Positions 27,191 through 35,029 of a stretch of DNA of 64,000 bases are shown here, one piece after another. A program made the position numbers and the translations under genes. This stretch comes from Shewanella algidipiscicola (GTDB lineage Bacteria; Pseudomonadota; Gammaproteobacteria; Enterobacterales; Shewanellaceae): contig NZ_QPQT01000003.1 in NCBI RefSeq assembly GCF_003605125.1, positions 62,001 through 126,000 of the forward strand, read 5' to 3'. Each line of letters begins with the position of its first letter. Positions within the stretch are counted from its first letter, which is position 1. The notes beneath the pieces were generated by a model. It worked only from the letters and a program-made list of their open reading frames with translations, had not been told where the DNA came from and did no database searches.

Positions 27191-28981
27191 TTAAGCTATC
27201 GCTGCGATCATAGACATTGTTTCTTGGTATTCGACCACACAATTACGACCCTGCAACTTAGCTTGATACATGGCGATATCAGCTCGTTTCATCATGGGGT
27301 CAAGGCTTAAGTCAGTGTCGATATTCGTTGTCACACCAAAGCTGGCGGTTATCACTAAATCACTATAATGTGGTTTAGTATTAATGGCTTCTATTGCCGC
27401 ACGGCATTGCTCTGCCATATTTAATGCAACATCAGCATCTGCATCAGGAAGAAATAGTGCAAACTCTTCTCCGCCCATACGCACAAACAGATCGCGGCTC
27501 TTTAACAATGGACGGACAACTTGAGCCACATGCTTTAAGGCCCAGTCTCCGGTCCCATGACCAAGAGTGTCATTGATGGCTTTAAAATTATCGAGATCAA
27601 ACATCACCACACTAAACTTTCCCTGTCGGGCTATCACATCGATAAATAAGTTTTCCGCGAGATCTTGTCCGGTTCCTCGATTAAATATACCGGTTAGCTG
27701 GTCGAGTTCTGAGACACGTTTGTATTTTCGTTTTTGTAAAAACATGGTAGCGCCGAAAATAATAAAAAACACCGAACACCCTAATGCAACTAAGAGTGCC
27801 ATACTTTCTTTATAGCGTTGTAGCTCCATCACTTTTTGCTGTGCTGTGTACAAGGCTCTATCTTGATTTAGCATTTTGATTTCACGTGTTTTTTCTACAT
27901 TATCAAATTTGGCTAATTGATAGGCGTAAGCCTTAGCTTTAGTTTCATTATGTAAATTTTCACTGATCTCTTGATAGCGATTCAAATAGTTATAGGCTGA
28001 TTCAAATTGGCCTTGTTGTTGCGATAAGGCCGCCAGTACTTTGTAAGCATCTTTTTGGTATTGAAGGTTAATTCCATGGCTGGGTGCAGCAATAACAAGA
28101 TCAGCATAATATTGAGCTTGCTGTGGCTTGCCTAGGCGGTTATAAGCCATAGCCAATAGTGAATGTATATGGTTAATCTCAATCTGATATTGAAATGGTT
28201 CATAGGCCTGTAATGCTTTTTCTAAAAAAATGATGCTAGATTCTACGTTTCCTCGTTTGAGTTCGACATCGCCAATCCCTTTAAGTGACATAGCTTCAAT
28301 CATCATAAAATTATTATCATGGCAGTAATTCATACTGTCATTAAATTGTTGATAGGCACTATTTAACTGATCTTTTTTCAGTTTGGCGACCGCAATATAC
28401 AGTAGCCCATAACAATGATTTCTAGGATTTTGACGATTATTAAGGCGCAAGGCCTGATTGGCGTAGGTTTCTATTTCCTCCCAGGCCTCCATTTCAAGAA
28501 ATAATGCCGCAAGCCGTATATAAGAGCTGGCTTTTAACTGCACATCATCTAAGGACTCTATACGGCTTAAATTCCTCTCCATGACGTCGAGAGCTTGTGA
28601 AAAAGCATTTAAGCCGATTAATGCTGTTGCTTTGTACAAATATATCGACGTCAGCATGCTATTGGTGGGCGATAACGCTTCGGCTTGATTTAAGATCTCC
28701 AGCGCACTGTTATAGTCAGACTGATAAATATGGTAGACGCTATTAAGCACCCAAAAACGGATCTTTTGTTGCTGTGAATAGTCGTCTAGTTGAGGTTTTA
28801 ATTGTTGCTGTAGCGCTTCAACATCGGCTGGTTTAGAAGCTACAGCCGCTTCGAGCGCATCCAATGATGCATCAATATTTTGCACCACGTCCGCAACCAC
28901 GATCTTTGGGAAGATCGTGGTTAATAAGGCTAAGAAAATTAAGGTATAGCGTTTCAATTTAGTTATTATCTTTAGGCGCAT
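27191..28981 (-). CDS. TPR-GGDEF protein, putative diguanylate cyclase
   Basis: About 596 residues: signal peptide or membrane anchor at the N-terminus, a periplasmic region of TPR-like helical repeats (about 40-370), one membrane segment (about 395-415, ALLVALGCSVFFIIFGATMF), then a GGDEF domain. The active loop reads MGGEEF, which is functional in GGDEF enzymes; substrate motifs FDLDNFKAINDTLGH and HVAQVVRP are present. It should make c-di-GMP in response to a periplasmic signal. Start is uncertain: ATG at 29002 or 28981 overlaps the precursor gene, while TTG at 28957 falls just after the precursor stop and gives a clean signal peptide (M)KRYTLIFLALLTTIFPKIVVA. Confidence 0.9.
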   Translation of the reverse strand: MRLKIITKLKRYTLIFLALLTTIFPKIVVADVVQNIDASLDALEAAVASKPADVEALQQQLKPQLDDYSQQQKIRFWVLNSVYHIYQSDYNSALEILNQAEALSPTNSMLTSIYLYKATALIGLNAFSQALDVMERNLSRIESLDDVQLKASSYIRLAALFLEMEAWEEIETYANQALRLNNRQNPRNHCYGLLYIAVAKLKKDQLNSAYQQFNDSMNYCHDNNFMMIEAMSLKGIGDVELKRGNVESSIIFLEKALQAYEPFQYQIEINHIHSLLAMAYNRLGKPQQAQYYADLVIAAPSHGINLQYQKDAYKVLAALSQQQGQFESAYNYLNRYQEISENLHNETKAKAYAYQLAKFDNVEKTREIKMLNQDRALYTAQQKVMELQRYKESMALLVALGCSVFFIIFGATMFLQKRKYKRVSELDQLTGIFNRGTGQDLAENLFIDVIARQGKFSVVMFDLDNFKAINDTLGHGTGDWALKHVAQVVRPLLKSRDLFVRMGGEEFALFLPDADADVALNMAEQCRAAIEAINTKPHYSDLVITASFGVTTNIDTDLSLDPMMKRADIAMYQAKLQGRNCVVEYQETMSMIAAIA

Positions 28982-29180
28982 ATACGACTTGATAAATGAC
29001 ACTCTTTTTACTCGGCCCTACCAGCTGGTCGATGCGTGCTTTATCGCCAGACATAATGGCTTCAATTGCTTCGTCACTTAAACCATTCGCTTTCATCACT
29101 CCTTTAGGATCGCGCTTATATGCGTCTAATAATGCAGCATCTGAGCCTAATTGTTCAAAAAACTCATTTATTGTTGCCAT
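28959..29180 (-). CDS. split-borosin precursor peptide (SonA-like)
   Basis: 73 residues from the ATG at 29180 (RBS GGAGAG). The N-terminal ~55 residues match, from memory and without gaps, the borosin binding domain of Shewanella SonA: FFEQLGSDAALLDAYKRDP, GVMKANGLSDEAIEAIMSGD. The C-terminal tail from about residue 56 (GPSKKSVIYQVVYAPKDNN) is the likely core, rich in V, I and Y as expected for backbone N-methylation. Position by position, Y63 and V65 occupy the places I recall being methylated in SonA. The methyltransferase gene lies immediately upstream. No leader-peptidase or export gene is seen nearby. The same family also resembles Nif11/LigA-domain leader peptides. Confidence 0.85.
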   Translation of the reverse strand: MATINEFFEQLGSDAALLDAYKRDPKGVMKANGLSDEAIEAIMSGDKARIDQLVGPSKKSVIYQVVYAPKDNN

Positions 29181-29242
29181 CTTTTTTACTCTCCATTTTA
29201 TGCTGAATTTAATATTTGTAGTTTGTTGCGCCGGCAGTCGCA

Positions 29243-30052
29243 TTATCCTAACTCGGCCGCTGTTATCCCTAATTTTGCCAGTACAGCATGGTTAATCGTT
29301 AACGCCTTCGATGGTGGCATCAATAACGTGGTAATTGGTGTTAACATGGCGTTGGATAAATCTTTTAATAACAAAGTCTCTATCCGTGGTTCTTGTATCG
29401 GTAAATTAGGCGCTTCGTATAAGACCACTTCATGCTCAAGTGGGTACCACTGACTCAATTGCTCAACCAACACTTGTAGCCTATCGGCGTTGGTGTGAAA
29501 TTGGGTCATGGTATGTTCACCAGCAATGCCAATTTGCCAAAGTAGCAAATACGCCGTTGGATCGGGCGTATGGCAATAAAACATAAACTGACTTGCCTCG
29601 AAACTCTGATGGCCAGAGTTACCGGGATCAATCCCTAAATCGGCCCATAAACAGGCCTCTGCCGAAATTCCGGGTTCCATCTTAGCGCTAAATCCCAATT
29701 GTCGAACGTTGGCTATAGCCATGTGTGATACACAAGAAAACACACCAGGATGGCCATAAAGTGCACACACCACTTTTTTGTTGGCGCGCACTTCATCAAC
29801 AATAGCATCAACCATTTGCTGATAACTGTCGCGGCGGTTTTTTACTTCATCGCCCTGAGCGTAATAACATTGCAATGAACGCACATCATTATTAAGGGAC
29901 TCAAGCCAAGATTGTGCAAAATGATCTGGCACCAAACAAAACACCACATCTGCCTGTTCAATATGACTTTGACTCATGACACTAATCTGTCCGGCTAGAT
30001 TGAGCCCTGTGCCAACACACACTAAACTTCCCACATTTATATTAGACTTCAT
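29243..30052 (-). CDS. split-borosin alpha-N-methyltransferase (SonM-like)
   Basis: 269 residues of the tetrapyrrole-methylase (SAM) fold: SLVCVGTGLNLAGQIS (8-24), LYGHPGVFSCVSHMA (98-112), EPGISAEACLWADLGIDPG (about 124-145). The arrangement R73-x3-Y77-x21-Y99 has the same spacing as the catalytic Arg/Tyr/Tyr of fungal OphMA and Shewanella SonM (from memory), with Y64 nine residues before the Arg as in SonM. In fungi, enzyme and peptide are one chain; here they are separate genes. It should methylate amide nitrogens of the peptide encoded 62 bases downstream. Classical cobalamin/siroheme methylases are less likely given the partner and these residues. Confidence 0.88.
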   Translation of the reverse strand: MKSNINVGSLVCVGTGLNLAGQISVMSQSHIEQADVVFCLVPDHFAQSWLESLNNDVRSLQCYYAQGDEVKNRRDSYQQMVDAIVDEVRANKKVVCALYGHPGVFSCVSHMAIANVRQLGFSAKMEPGISAEACLWADLGIDPGNSGHQSFEASQFMFYCHTPDPTAYLLLWQIGIAGEHTMTQFHTNADRLQVLVEQLSQWYPLEHEVVLYEAPNLPIQEPRIETLLLKDLSNAMLTPITTLLMPPSKALTINHAVLAKLGITAAELG

Positions 30053-30698
30053 TACTCAATCAATCCCATTATGACGTTAATCATTTACCTTCAGATCCAG
30101 TGACGATACCGAATATGGCTGTTTGTCATTGGTACAAGGCGTTACTAACGCTCACAAATCACCGGCTCAACATTTATGACTTAACTTACCACAATTATTA
30201 ACATTGCAAATACTTGTTAATAACTCGGTTGAGTAAATGTGTAAGCATACAGTCCACTTTACCTAAATTAAGGGGATAGTCGTCATCAACAAGTGTGATG
30301 TTCCTCTATTCCAGTTATATTCATTTGTATCTGTTACCTGTAATAGATAGGCGATTAAGGTGTTAATCCTCTGGTTCGTTACACCCATGCTAAGTTTGAG
30401 GTAAAGTAATAACGTAATGGATCATTGCTCAAGGGGGGCAATCCTCCCATTTTTAACCGCAATTAAAAAGTGAGGTTAGACAGCCATCAGTAGATTATTC
30501 AACTGAGATAAGAAACTTATTGGTTTAATCCCTGTCAGACTGAGCATTCGACTCAAGGGATATTTGATAGTCCATTTTAGCTCAACAGCTTGTTTTAACG
30601 GCATGCGTCTTATCTGATTAAATAACGATAGCGCTTGTCAGCATGGTCATAGCTTGGGTATTATGGCTAGCAGATTTTTAGGGAAGTAGCGCATTTCA
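30053..30698. other. intergenic region between borosin genes and bamE
   Basis: No gene seen. It contains the divergent promoters for the borosin operon and bamE. A terminator-like hairpin GGGGGG / CCTCCC with loop CAAT at 30433-30448, followed by ATTTTT, points toward the + strand and has no gene before it, so a small RNA cannot be excluded. Confidence 0.4.
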
Positions 30699-31208
30699 AT
30701 GACAATAAAAAAGCACAGCATTACTCTATTCGGCGTTGCCGCATTATCACTTTCACTCAGTGCATGCAGTGTTTTTGACTGGCTGATTTACAAACCTGAT
30801 GTGCCTCAAGGCAACTATATGGAAACTCAGCAAGTTGAAAAACTCCGTATCGAGATGACCAAAGAACAAGTAGAGTATATTTTAGGACGTCCCGTATTGC
30901 GCGATAGTTTCGCAGACGATACTTGGTACTATGTTTACCATTATAAAAGTGGTCGTGACGCTAGCATCATACACAAAGAGTTAGTGCTGCACTTCGAGCA
31001 AGATAAACTGACCCAAGTGGTTGGCGACTATGAATTATCACCGGAGTTTGCTACGCCACTGGAGCAAAGCTCTTTACCTGAAATGAGATCTTTGGTTAGT
31101 GAGCAAGGTGACTTGGTGCCACTAAACCCGGAACAACGTCCAGATACTAAGCCATTGGTTGAAGAGAAAAAAACGCAAGAGCTGAATAAACAGCAAGAAT
31201 TTGAATGA
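30699..31208 (+). CDS. bamE: outer membrane assembly lipoprotein BamE
   Basis: Part of the BAM complex that folds outer-membrane beta-barrels. 169 residues with a lipoprotein signal (lipobox LSACS, cysteine at 23) and the SmpA/OmlA domain: YKPDVPQGNYM, MTKEQVEYILGRPVLRDSF, DTWYYVYHY, LVLHFEQDKL. The C-terminal 40 residues form a charged extension (PDTKPLVEEKKTQ...) not found in E. coli BamE. It precedes the convergent ratB-ratA pair and smpB, a conserved order in gammaproteobacteria. Confidence 0.95.
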   Translation: MTIKKHSITLFGVAALSLSLSACSVFDWLIYKPDVPQGNYMETQQVEKLRIEMTKEQVEYILGRPVLRDSFADDTWYYVYHYKSGRDASIIHKELVLHFEQDKLTQVVGDYELSPEFATPLEQSSLPEMRSLVSEQGDLVPLNPEQRPDTKPLVEEKKTQELNKQQEFE

Positions 31209-31265
31209 CACAGTTAAGCTCATTTAACTAAGCTTATTTAAAAAATGAGTGGCGTTTACTTCAAT

Positions 31266-31305
31266 AAAAAGGTTCTTAACGCATAAGCCTAAGAACCTTT
31301 TTTAT
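31266..31305. terminator. bidirectional terminator bamE / ratB
   Basis: AAAAAGGTTCTTA / TAAGAACCTTTTT stem with an 11-base loop and T runs on both strands, between the convergent bamE and ratB genes. Confidence 0.85.
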
Positions 31306-31328
31306 TGCAACCAATTTTACAAGCTTGG

Positions 31329-31661
31329 TTAGTTTACGCGGCCACCTGTAATTTTATTAGCACGGCCTTCATCTTTGGCTTTCTCGGCACGCTTGCGGCG
31401 CACATCCTTAGGATCGGCGATTAGCGGGCGATAAATCTCTACTCGTTGCCCTGGCTGAAGTACCTCATCATGCTTAACCGCACGGCTAAAAATACCTAGC
31501 TTGACATTTTTAAGATCTATCTCAGGGAAAAAACGGCATATATCACTCTGTTTAACCGCTTCGATGCACGTAGTGCCTGGAGCCACAGTTACCGTAATAC
31601 GCTTCTGTTGTGTCGGCAGCGCATAGATCACTTCAACTGCAAAACTCTCTTGTTCTATCAT
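31329..31661 (-). CDS. RnfH/RatB family ubiquitin-like protein
   Basis: 110 residues of the UPF0125/RnfH family: FAVEVIYALPTQQKRITV, ACQ-type central helix TTCIEAVKQSDI, KLGIFSRAVKHDEVLQPGQRVEIYRPL, DPKDVRRKRAEKA. It has a beta-grasp fold; the role is unclear. It is 24 bases downstream of ratA and surely co-transcribed. The E. coli homologue is YfjF (RatB). Confidence 0.95.
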   Translation of the reverse strand: MIEQESFAVEVIYALPTQQKRITVTVAPGTTCIEAVKQSDICRFFPEIDLKNVKLGIFSRAVKHDEVLQPGQRVEIYRPLIADPKDVRRKRAEKAKDEGRANKITGGRVN

Positions 31662-31685
31662 AGTGACTCAACTTCCTTCAGTAAA

Positions 31686-32120
31686 CTAAGATTGATAAAC
31701 GACTTTTGCTCGGCTAGTAAAAGCCGTGACCATAGATGACATTAACTCCTTAAACACCTTACCAAATGCCATATCTACCATGGGATTGGAAAACTCAAAA
31801 TTGAGTTCAAAATCGACTTTACAGGCATCTTCAGTTAATGCCGTGAATACCCAACAGCCGTTTAAATGCTTAAATGGACCATTTTCTAGAGCCAGCTCAA
31901 TACGCTCACCGGGGATAACCTGATTTCGAGTGGTAAAGGTCTTACTTATTCCTGCCTTGGAAACATCGACAGAGGCCACCATGGTCTGACCGTCAAATTC
32001 ATGCACTGTGCCACCAACGCAGCCAGGTAGAAACTCTTTGTAAGACTCAACATCATTTACTAACTCATACATCTGCATCGCACTAAAGCGCACTAATACA
32101 CTGCGGGAAATCTTGGCCAT
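31686..32120 (-). CDS. ratA: RatA/coenzyme Q-binding START-domain protein
   Basis: 144 residues of the polyketide-cyclase/START-like family of E. coli RatA (PasT) and mitochondrial Coq10: SVLVRFSAMQMYELVNDVESYKEFLPGC at the N-terminus, GISKTFTTRNQV, GPFKHLNGCWVF, and the C-terminal helix MVDMAFGKVFKELMSSMVTAF. It is thought to bind ubiquinone and aid respiration; a ribosome association role was also reported in E. coli. It heads the ratA-ratB operon, divergent from smpB. Confidence 0.94.
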   Translation of the reverse strand: MAKISRSVLVRFSAMQMYELVNDVESYKEFLPGCVGGTVHEFDGQTMVASVDVSKAGISKTFTTRNQVIPGERIELALENGPFKHLNGCWVFTALTEDACKVDFELNFEFSNPMVDMAFGKVFKELMSSMVTAFTSRAKVVYQS

Positions 32121-32323
32121 ATGTTCGCTTTACCTAACACCATCGGGCTGACAAATAAAAATCTGGCGCCAATTTTAACACGACCAGCCATAAGGATCAC
32201 CTACACTGCACCGCGTAAAACTGGGTGAAAAACCATCAATACGTTCACTGAACCCAACAAAAAACAGAAATAATCTCTTCAGCCAATTCCAAATTAAATC
32301 GCCGCGCGTATAATAGCTAGCCT

Positions 32324-32818
32324 ATGGCTAAGAAAAACGCAAAAAACTCAAAAAATCCATCAGCGACGATTGCACGCAATAAACGCGCAACTTTCGATTA
32401 CAAATTTGAAGAAAAATTTGAAGCTGGTTTGTCCTTAATGGGCTGGGAAGTAAAGTCTATCCGAGTCGGAAAAGTAAACCTGTCCGAGAGCTATGTGTTC
32501 TTGCGCAACGGTGAAGCTTATCTTTTCGGTTGTACCATTTCCCCACTTAATACTGCATCAACTCATGTTGTATGCGACCCCATGCGCGACAGAAAGCTAC
32601 TGCTCAATCGCAAAGAGTTGGACAAACTACAGGGATTAGTCGATCGTCAAGGCTACTCCATAGTGCCCATCTCTATGTATTGGCGCAAAGGTGCCTGGGT
32701 AAAAATTGAGATTGGTTTAGGTAAAGGCAAGAAAGAACACGATAAGCGCGACGATACCAAAGAGCGCGAATGGAAGATTGAAAAATCTCGTACGATGAAA
32801 AAAGCCGTTCAACAGTAA
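32324..32818 (+). CDS. smpB: SsrA-binding protein SmpB
   Basis: Partner of tmRNA in trans-translation: it binds the tRNA-like domain and fills the A site of stalled ribosomes. 164 residues: [66 protein letters not shown], and the basic tail [17 protein letters not shown] that inserts in the mRNA channel. It is followed by ssrA about 115 bases downstream. Confidence 0.98.
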   Translation: MAKKNAKNSKNPSATIARNKRATFDYKFEEKFEAGLSLMGWEVKSIRVGKVNLSESYVFLRNGEAYLFGCTISPLNTASTHVVCDPMRDRKLLLNRKELDKLQGLVDRQGYSIVPISMYWRKGAWVKIEIGLGKGKKEHDKRDDTKEREWKIEKSRTMKKAVQQ

Positions 32819-32894
32819 TCCAAGATAATCGACTGTTTTAATAGGTGAAAACGTACAGATAAACAACAATCGATTGTATCTACTGGATTAATCC

Positions 32895-32923
32895 TTGGTA
32901 ATAGAGGCATTCACGGTTACAAT
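32895..32923 (+). promoter_or_regulatory. putative promoter of ssrA
   Basis: TTGGTA (32895-32900) and TACAAT (32918-32923), 17 bases apart, ending 11 bases before the mature 5' end of tmRNA. Confidence 0.6.
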
Positions 32924-32934
32924 CATATTGTACT

Positions 32935-33290
32935 GGGGGCGATTCTGGATTCGACAAGATTCACGAAACCCTAGGAGCATGCCGAGGGGCGGTTGGCCTC
33001 GTAAAAAGCCGCACAGTTATAGTTGCAAACGACGATAACTACGCTCTAGCAGCTTAGGCTAGCTAGCCATCTTGCTCACGTTTCTCAAATGGGCAGAGTA
33101 ATAAGATGGTCACCTTTACATTTGATAGCGAGGGAACCACGTTCAGGGGTGAACCGCGAAACAGTACTGAACTCGCCAATTGCAATCCTGTCTTTCGGAG
33201 TGTACTTGGTTAACCAAAAGAGAGACTAAGCATGTAGCGCCGAGGATGTAGGCTTTTTGGACGCGGGTTCGAGCCCCGCCGCCTCCACCA
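32935..33290 (+). ncRNA. ssrA: transfer-messenger RNA (tmRNA)
   Basis: About 356 nt. The 5' GGGGGCG and 3' CGCCTCC-ACCA ends form the tRNA-like acceptor stem, the T arm is GGGTTCGAGCCCC, and GATTCTGGATTCGACAAG is the conserved 5' element. The tag frame starts with GCA at 33025 and ends at TAG (33055-33057), encoding ANDDNYALAA, close to the E. coli tag. It rescues stalled ribosomes and marks the incomplete proteins for proteolysis together with SmpB encoded just upstream. Confidence 0.97.
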
Positions 33291-33322
33291 ACAAAACCAA
33301 GGTTAGCAATAACCTTCAAAAG

Positions 33323-33361
33323 GCCGCTAAACCCCTACCAGACGGGTTTAGCGGCTTTTTT
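33323..33361 (+). terminator. terminator of ssrA
   Basis: GCCGCTAAACCC / GGGTTTAGCGGC, a 12-bp perfect stem, followed by TTTTTT. A degenerate copy of this hairpin recurs at 33879-33912. Confidence 0.9.
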
Positions 33362-33800
33362 GTATCTGGTGATCACCCACTTAATAAGTAAATACTTAAA
33401 CTGAAATTTGACTCCTATGTCCACAATTTGCCCACGTAACTAAGATTTTTGACCACAACTAGTCACTTGTCGCTTTATTGTTTCGCAAGTAAATCAGGTT
33501 AATTTCATTTCAGTTTTATTTTTGCGTAATTCACTGTTTTAAAACATTTCGATCATTACCCATAATTTTCACGCCTCACGCAAAAAAACACGGAAACGAG
33601 ACAAAACCCAGCAACTATGCGGCTTTGGTAATTCCACATGCTCTCACAGCGCCTGTATGGAACTGTAAAACACTGAAAAAAACTTCGATCTTTTCAGATC
33701 TTCGATCGCATAAAAGCCCTAGGTGTGGCGCTGGCTGCGCCTATGAACTGCAATAATCTAAAACTGAAAAAAAATTAAGGTATAAAGCGCGCAGGAGGGT
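33362..33800. other. gene-free remnant between two ssrA 3' ends
   Basis: No intact gene. Multiple short frames and a partly palindromic GATCTTTTCAGATC. Lies between the true ssrA end and its decayed copy, so it may be what is left of an integrated element. Confidence 0.45.
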
Positions 33801-33914
33801 GAGGAAGAGTGCGGATTTCGTAGCGCAAGCTCAAGCCCCAGAACATTACCAATACAAGATTAACAATAACCTTCAAAGGCCGCTAAACAGTGAGTAGTCC
33901 AGCTTAGCGGCTTG
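33801..33914 (+). repeat. degenerate copy of the ssrA 3' end (putative att scar)
   Basis: Aligns over about 100 bases with 33241-33357. CAATAACCTTCAAA then GGCCGCTAAAC is shared apart from one A; upstream, CGAGCCCC matches TCAAGCCCC and CCACCAA matches TTACCAA in the same order. The terminator stem is kept as GCCGCTAA / TTAGCGGC. The copies are 557 bases apart. This is the pattern left by an integrase that duplicates the end of ssrA. Confidence 0.65.
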
Positions 33915-35029
33915 TTATGCCAAGGCTCGGCACTTTAACAGTAAAGGCCAAATACTAGATTTGGCTACTGAACGGTATATAGCTTTTTCATGTGACTATG
34001 ATCCTATCTACAAATCACCAGGGCTAATTTACTTGTCGAGTTTGGCAATTTTTTCAATGATTTTTACTAACTTTCTTTTTAAAAGCTAGGTTGTTAATGG
34101 TTATGGTTTACACCCACTTTAAATCTGCGGTTAATTTACCTCTATATTCACATCTTTGATGTTTGCTCTTTGCTGATGTTCTTTCTGCTTGTGAGGAACT
34201 CAGCTTAAAGTCAGAGTCTGCTTTATGTGTTTTTTCCTCATATCATAGGAGTTGTTTATATCTGGTTCATTTAACAATGGGCTACTCACTTAACTAAATA
34301 TGTATCAAAGTCGATTTTTTATAAAAAAGTGCCGGTTAACCAATGTTTTTTGTGATGTTGATCGACAAACGTTGCGGTTATGTTGCGTAGCGCTGGTTGC
34401 GCGATGATTAACCTTTACGTTAACGTAGCTTTAAAACGATCGTTTGATTTTGGTGTGAGGATATTTTCTCTTATTAGTTTGATTTTAAACTCTTTTCGAT
34501 GATTGCCTATAAGGTTAATCAAAACATACTTGACCCTTTGTAGCTTTTACTGAAGCTTGTTGTTGTGTGTTTTTTTTATTACTCGGTGTAATTAAATTAC
34601 GTTATAAGTTTCATTGGTGGCAGCTTGGTCAAATTGTCAGACAACTTAAGTTAGCGTTAAGTGATATTTGATTGCCATTAATTAAACTCTTTTATTATCA
34701 GCGATCTAGGTTGGTTTTTGTGTTTGGTAATACCAATTTTATAGTGGTGTGAATTGCTCTTATTGTTAATTTTATGTTTAAGTTGACTGTTGCAAATACA
34801 ACCTTTTGTTAGTAGGTTTTATTCAAAAGGTACATGTAGAAGCGCTTCACTCATGATCATCGCGACATTTAGTCTCTGCGGTTTAGTTAGTGAGTTGTTA
34901 ATTGTGTTACGTCGTACCTTAGAAACAAACTGCCGCGAATAACGAGTCTCAGCAGGCAGAATCAAATGAATTAGAGCTTACTAAATACATACATTAAGAC
35001 GCGACGCTATGCACTCGGGAGATATCAGG
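33915..35029. other. long gene-free region upstream of aceB
   Basis: About 1.1 kb, AT-rich, no gene with support. It holds a HexR-like site (34587-34601) and a 10-bp perfect palindrome GAAGCGCTTC (34839-34848). Length is unusual for a promoter region and may reflect decayed foreign DNA continuing from the ssrA scar. Confidence 0.45.
34587..34601. promoter_or_regulatory. HexR-like operator upstream of aceB
   Basis: TGTAATTAAATTACG differs at only the last base from the 15-bp HexR palindrome TGTAATwwwATTACA known in Shewanella. HexR controls central carbon genes. It lies about 430 bases before the aceB start. Confidence 0.5.

Noticed and set aside
29151..29453. 100-codon plus-strand frame, and a second one at 28996-29295
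   Set aside because: Antisense to the borosin genes, which have clear motifs and good start sites.
34347..34363. Possible CRP site TGTGA-N6-TCGAC upstream of aceB
   Set aside because: The right half-site matches only three of five bases; too weak to list.
34839..34848. GAAGCGCTTC palindrome upstream of aceB
   Set aside because: Perfect but only 10 bp, expected by chance at this frequency; mentioned only in the region entry.
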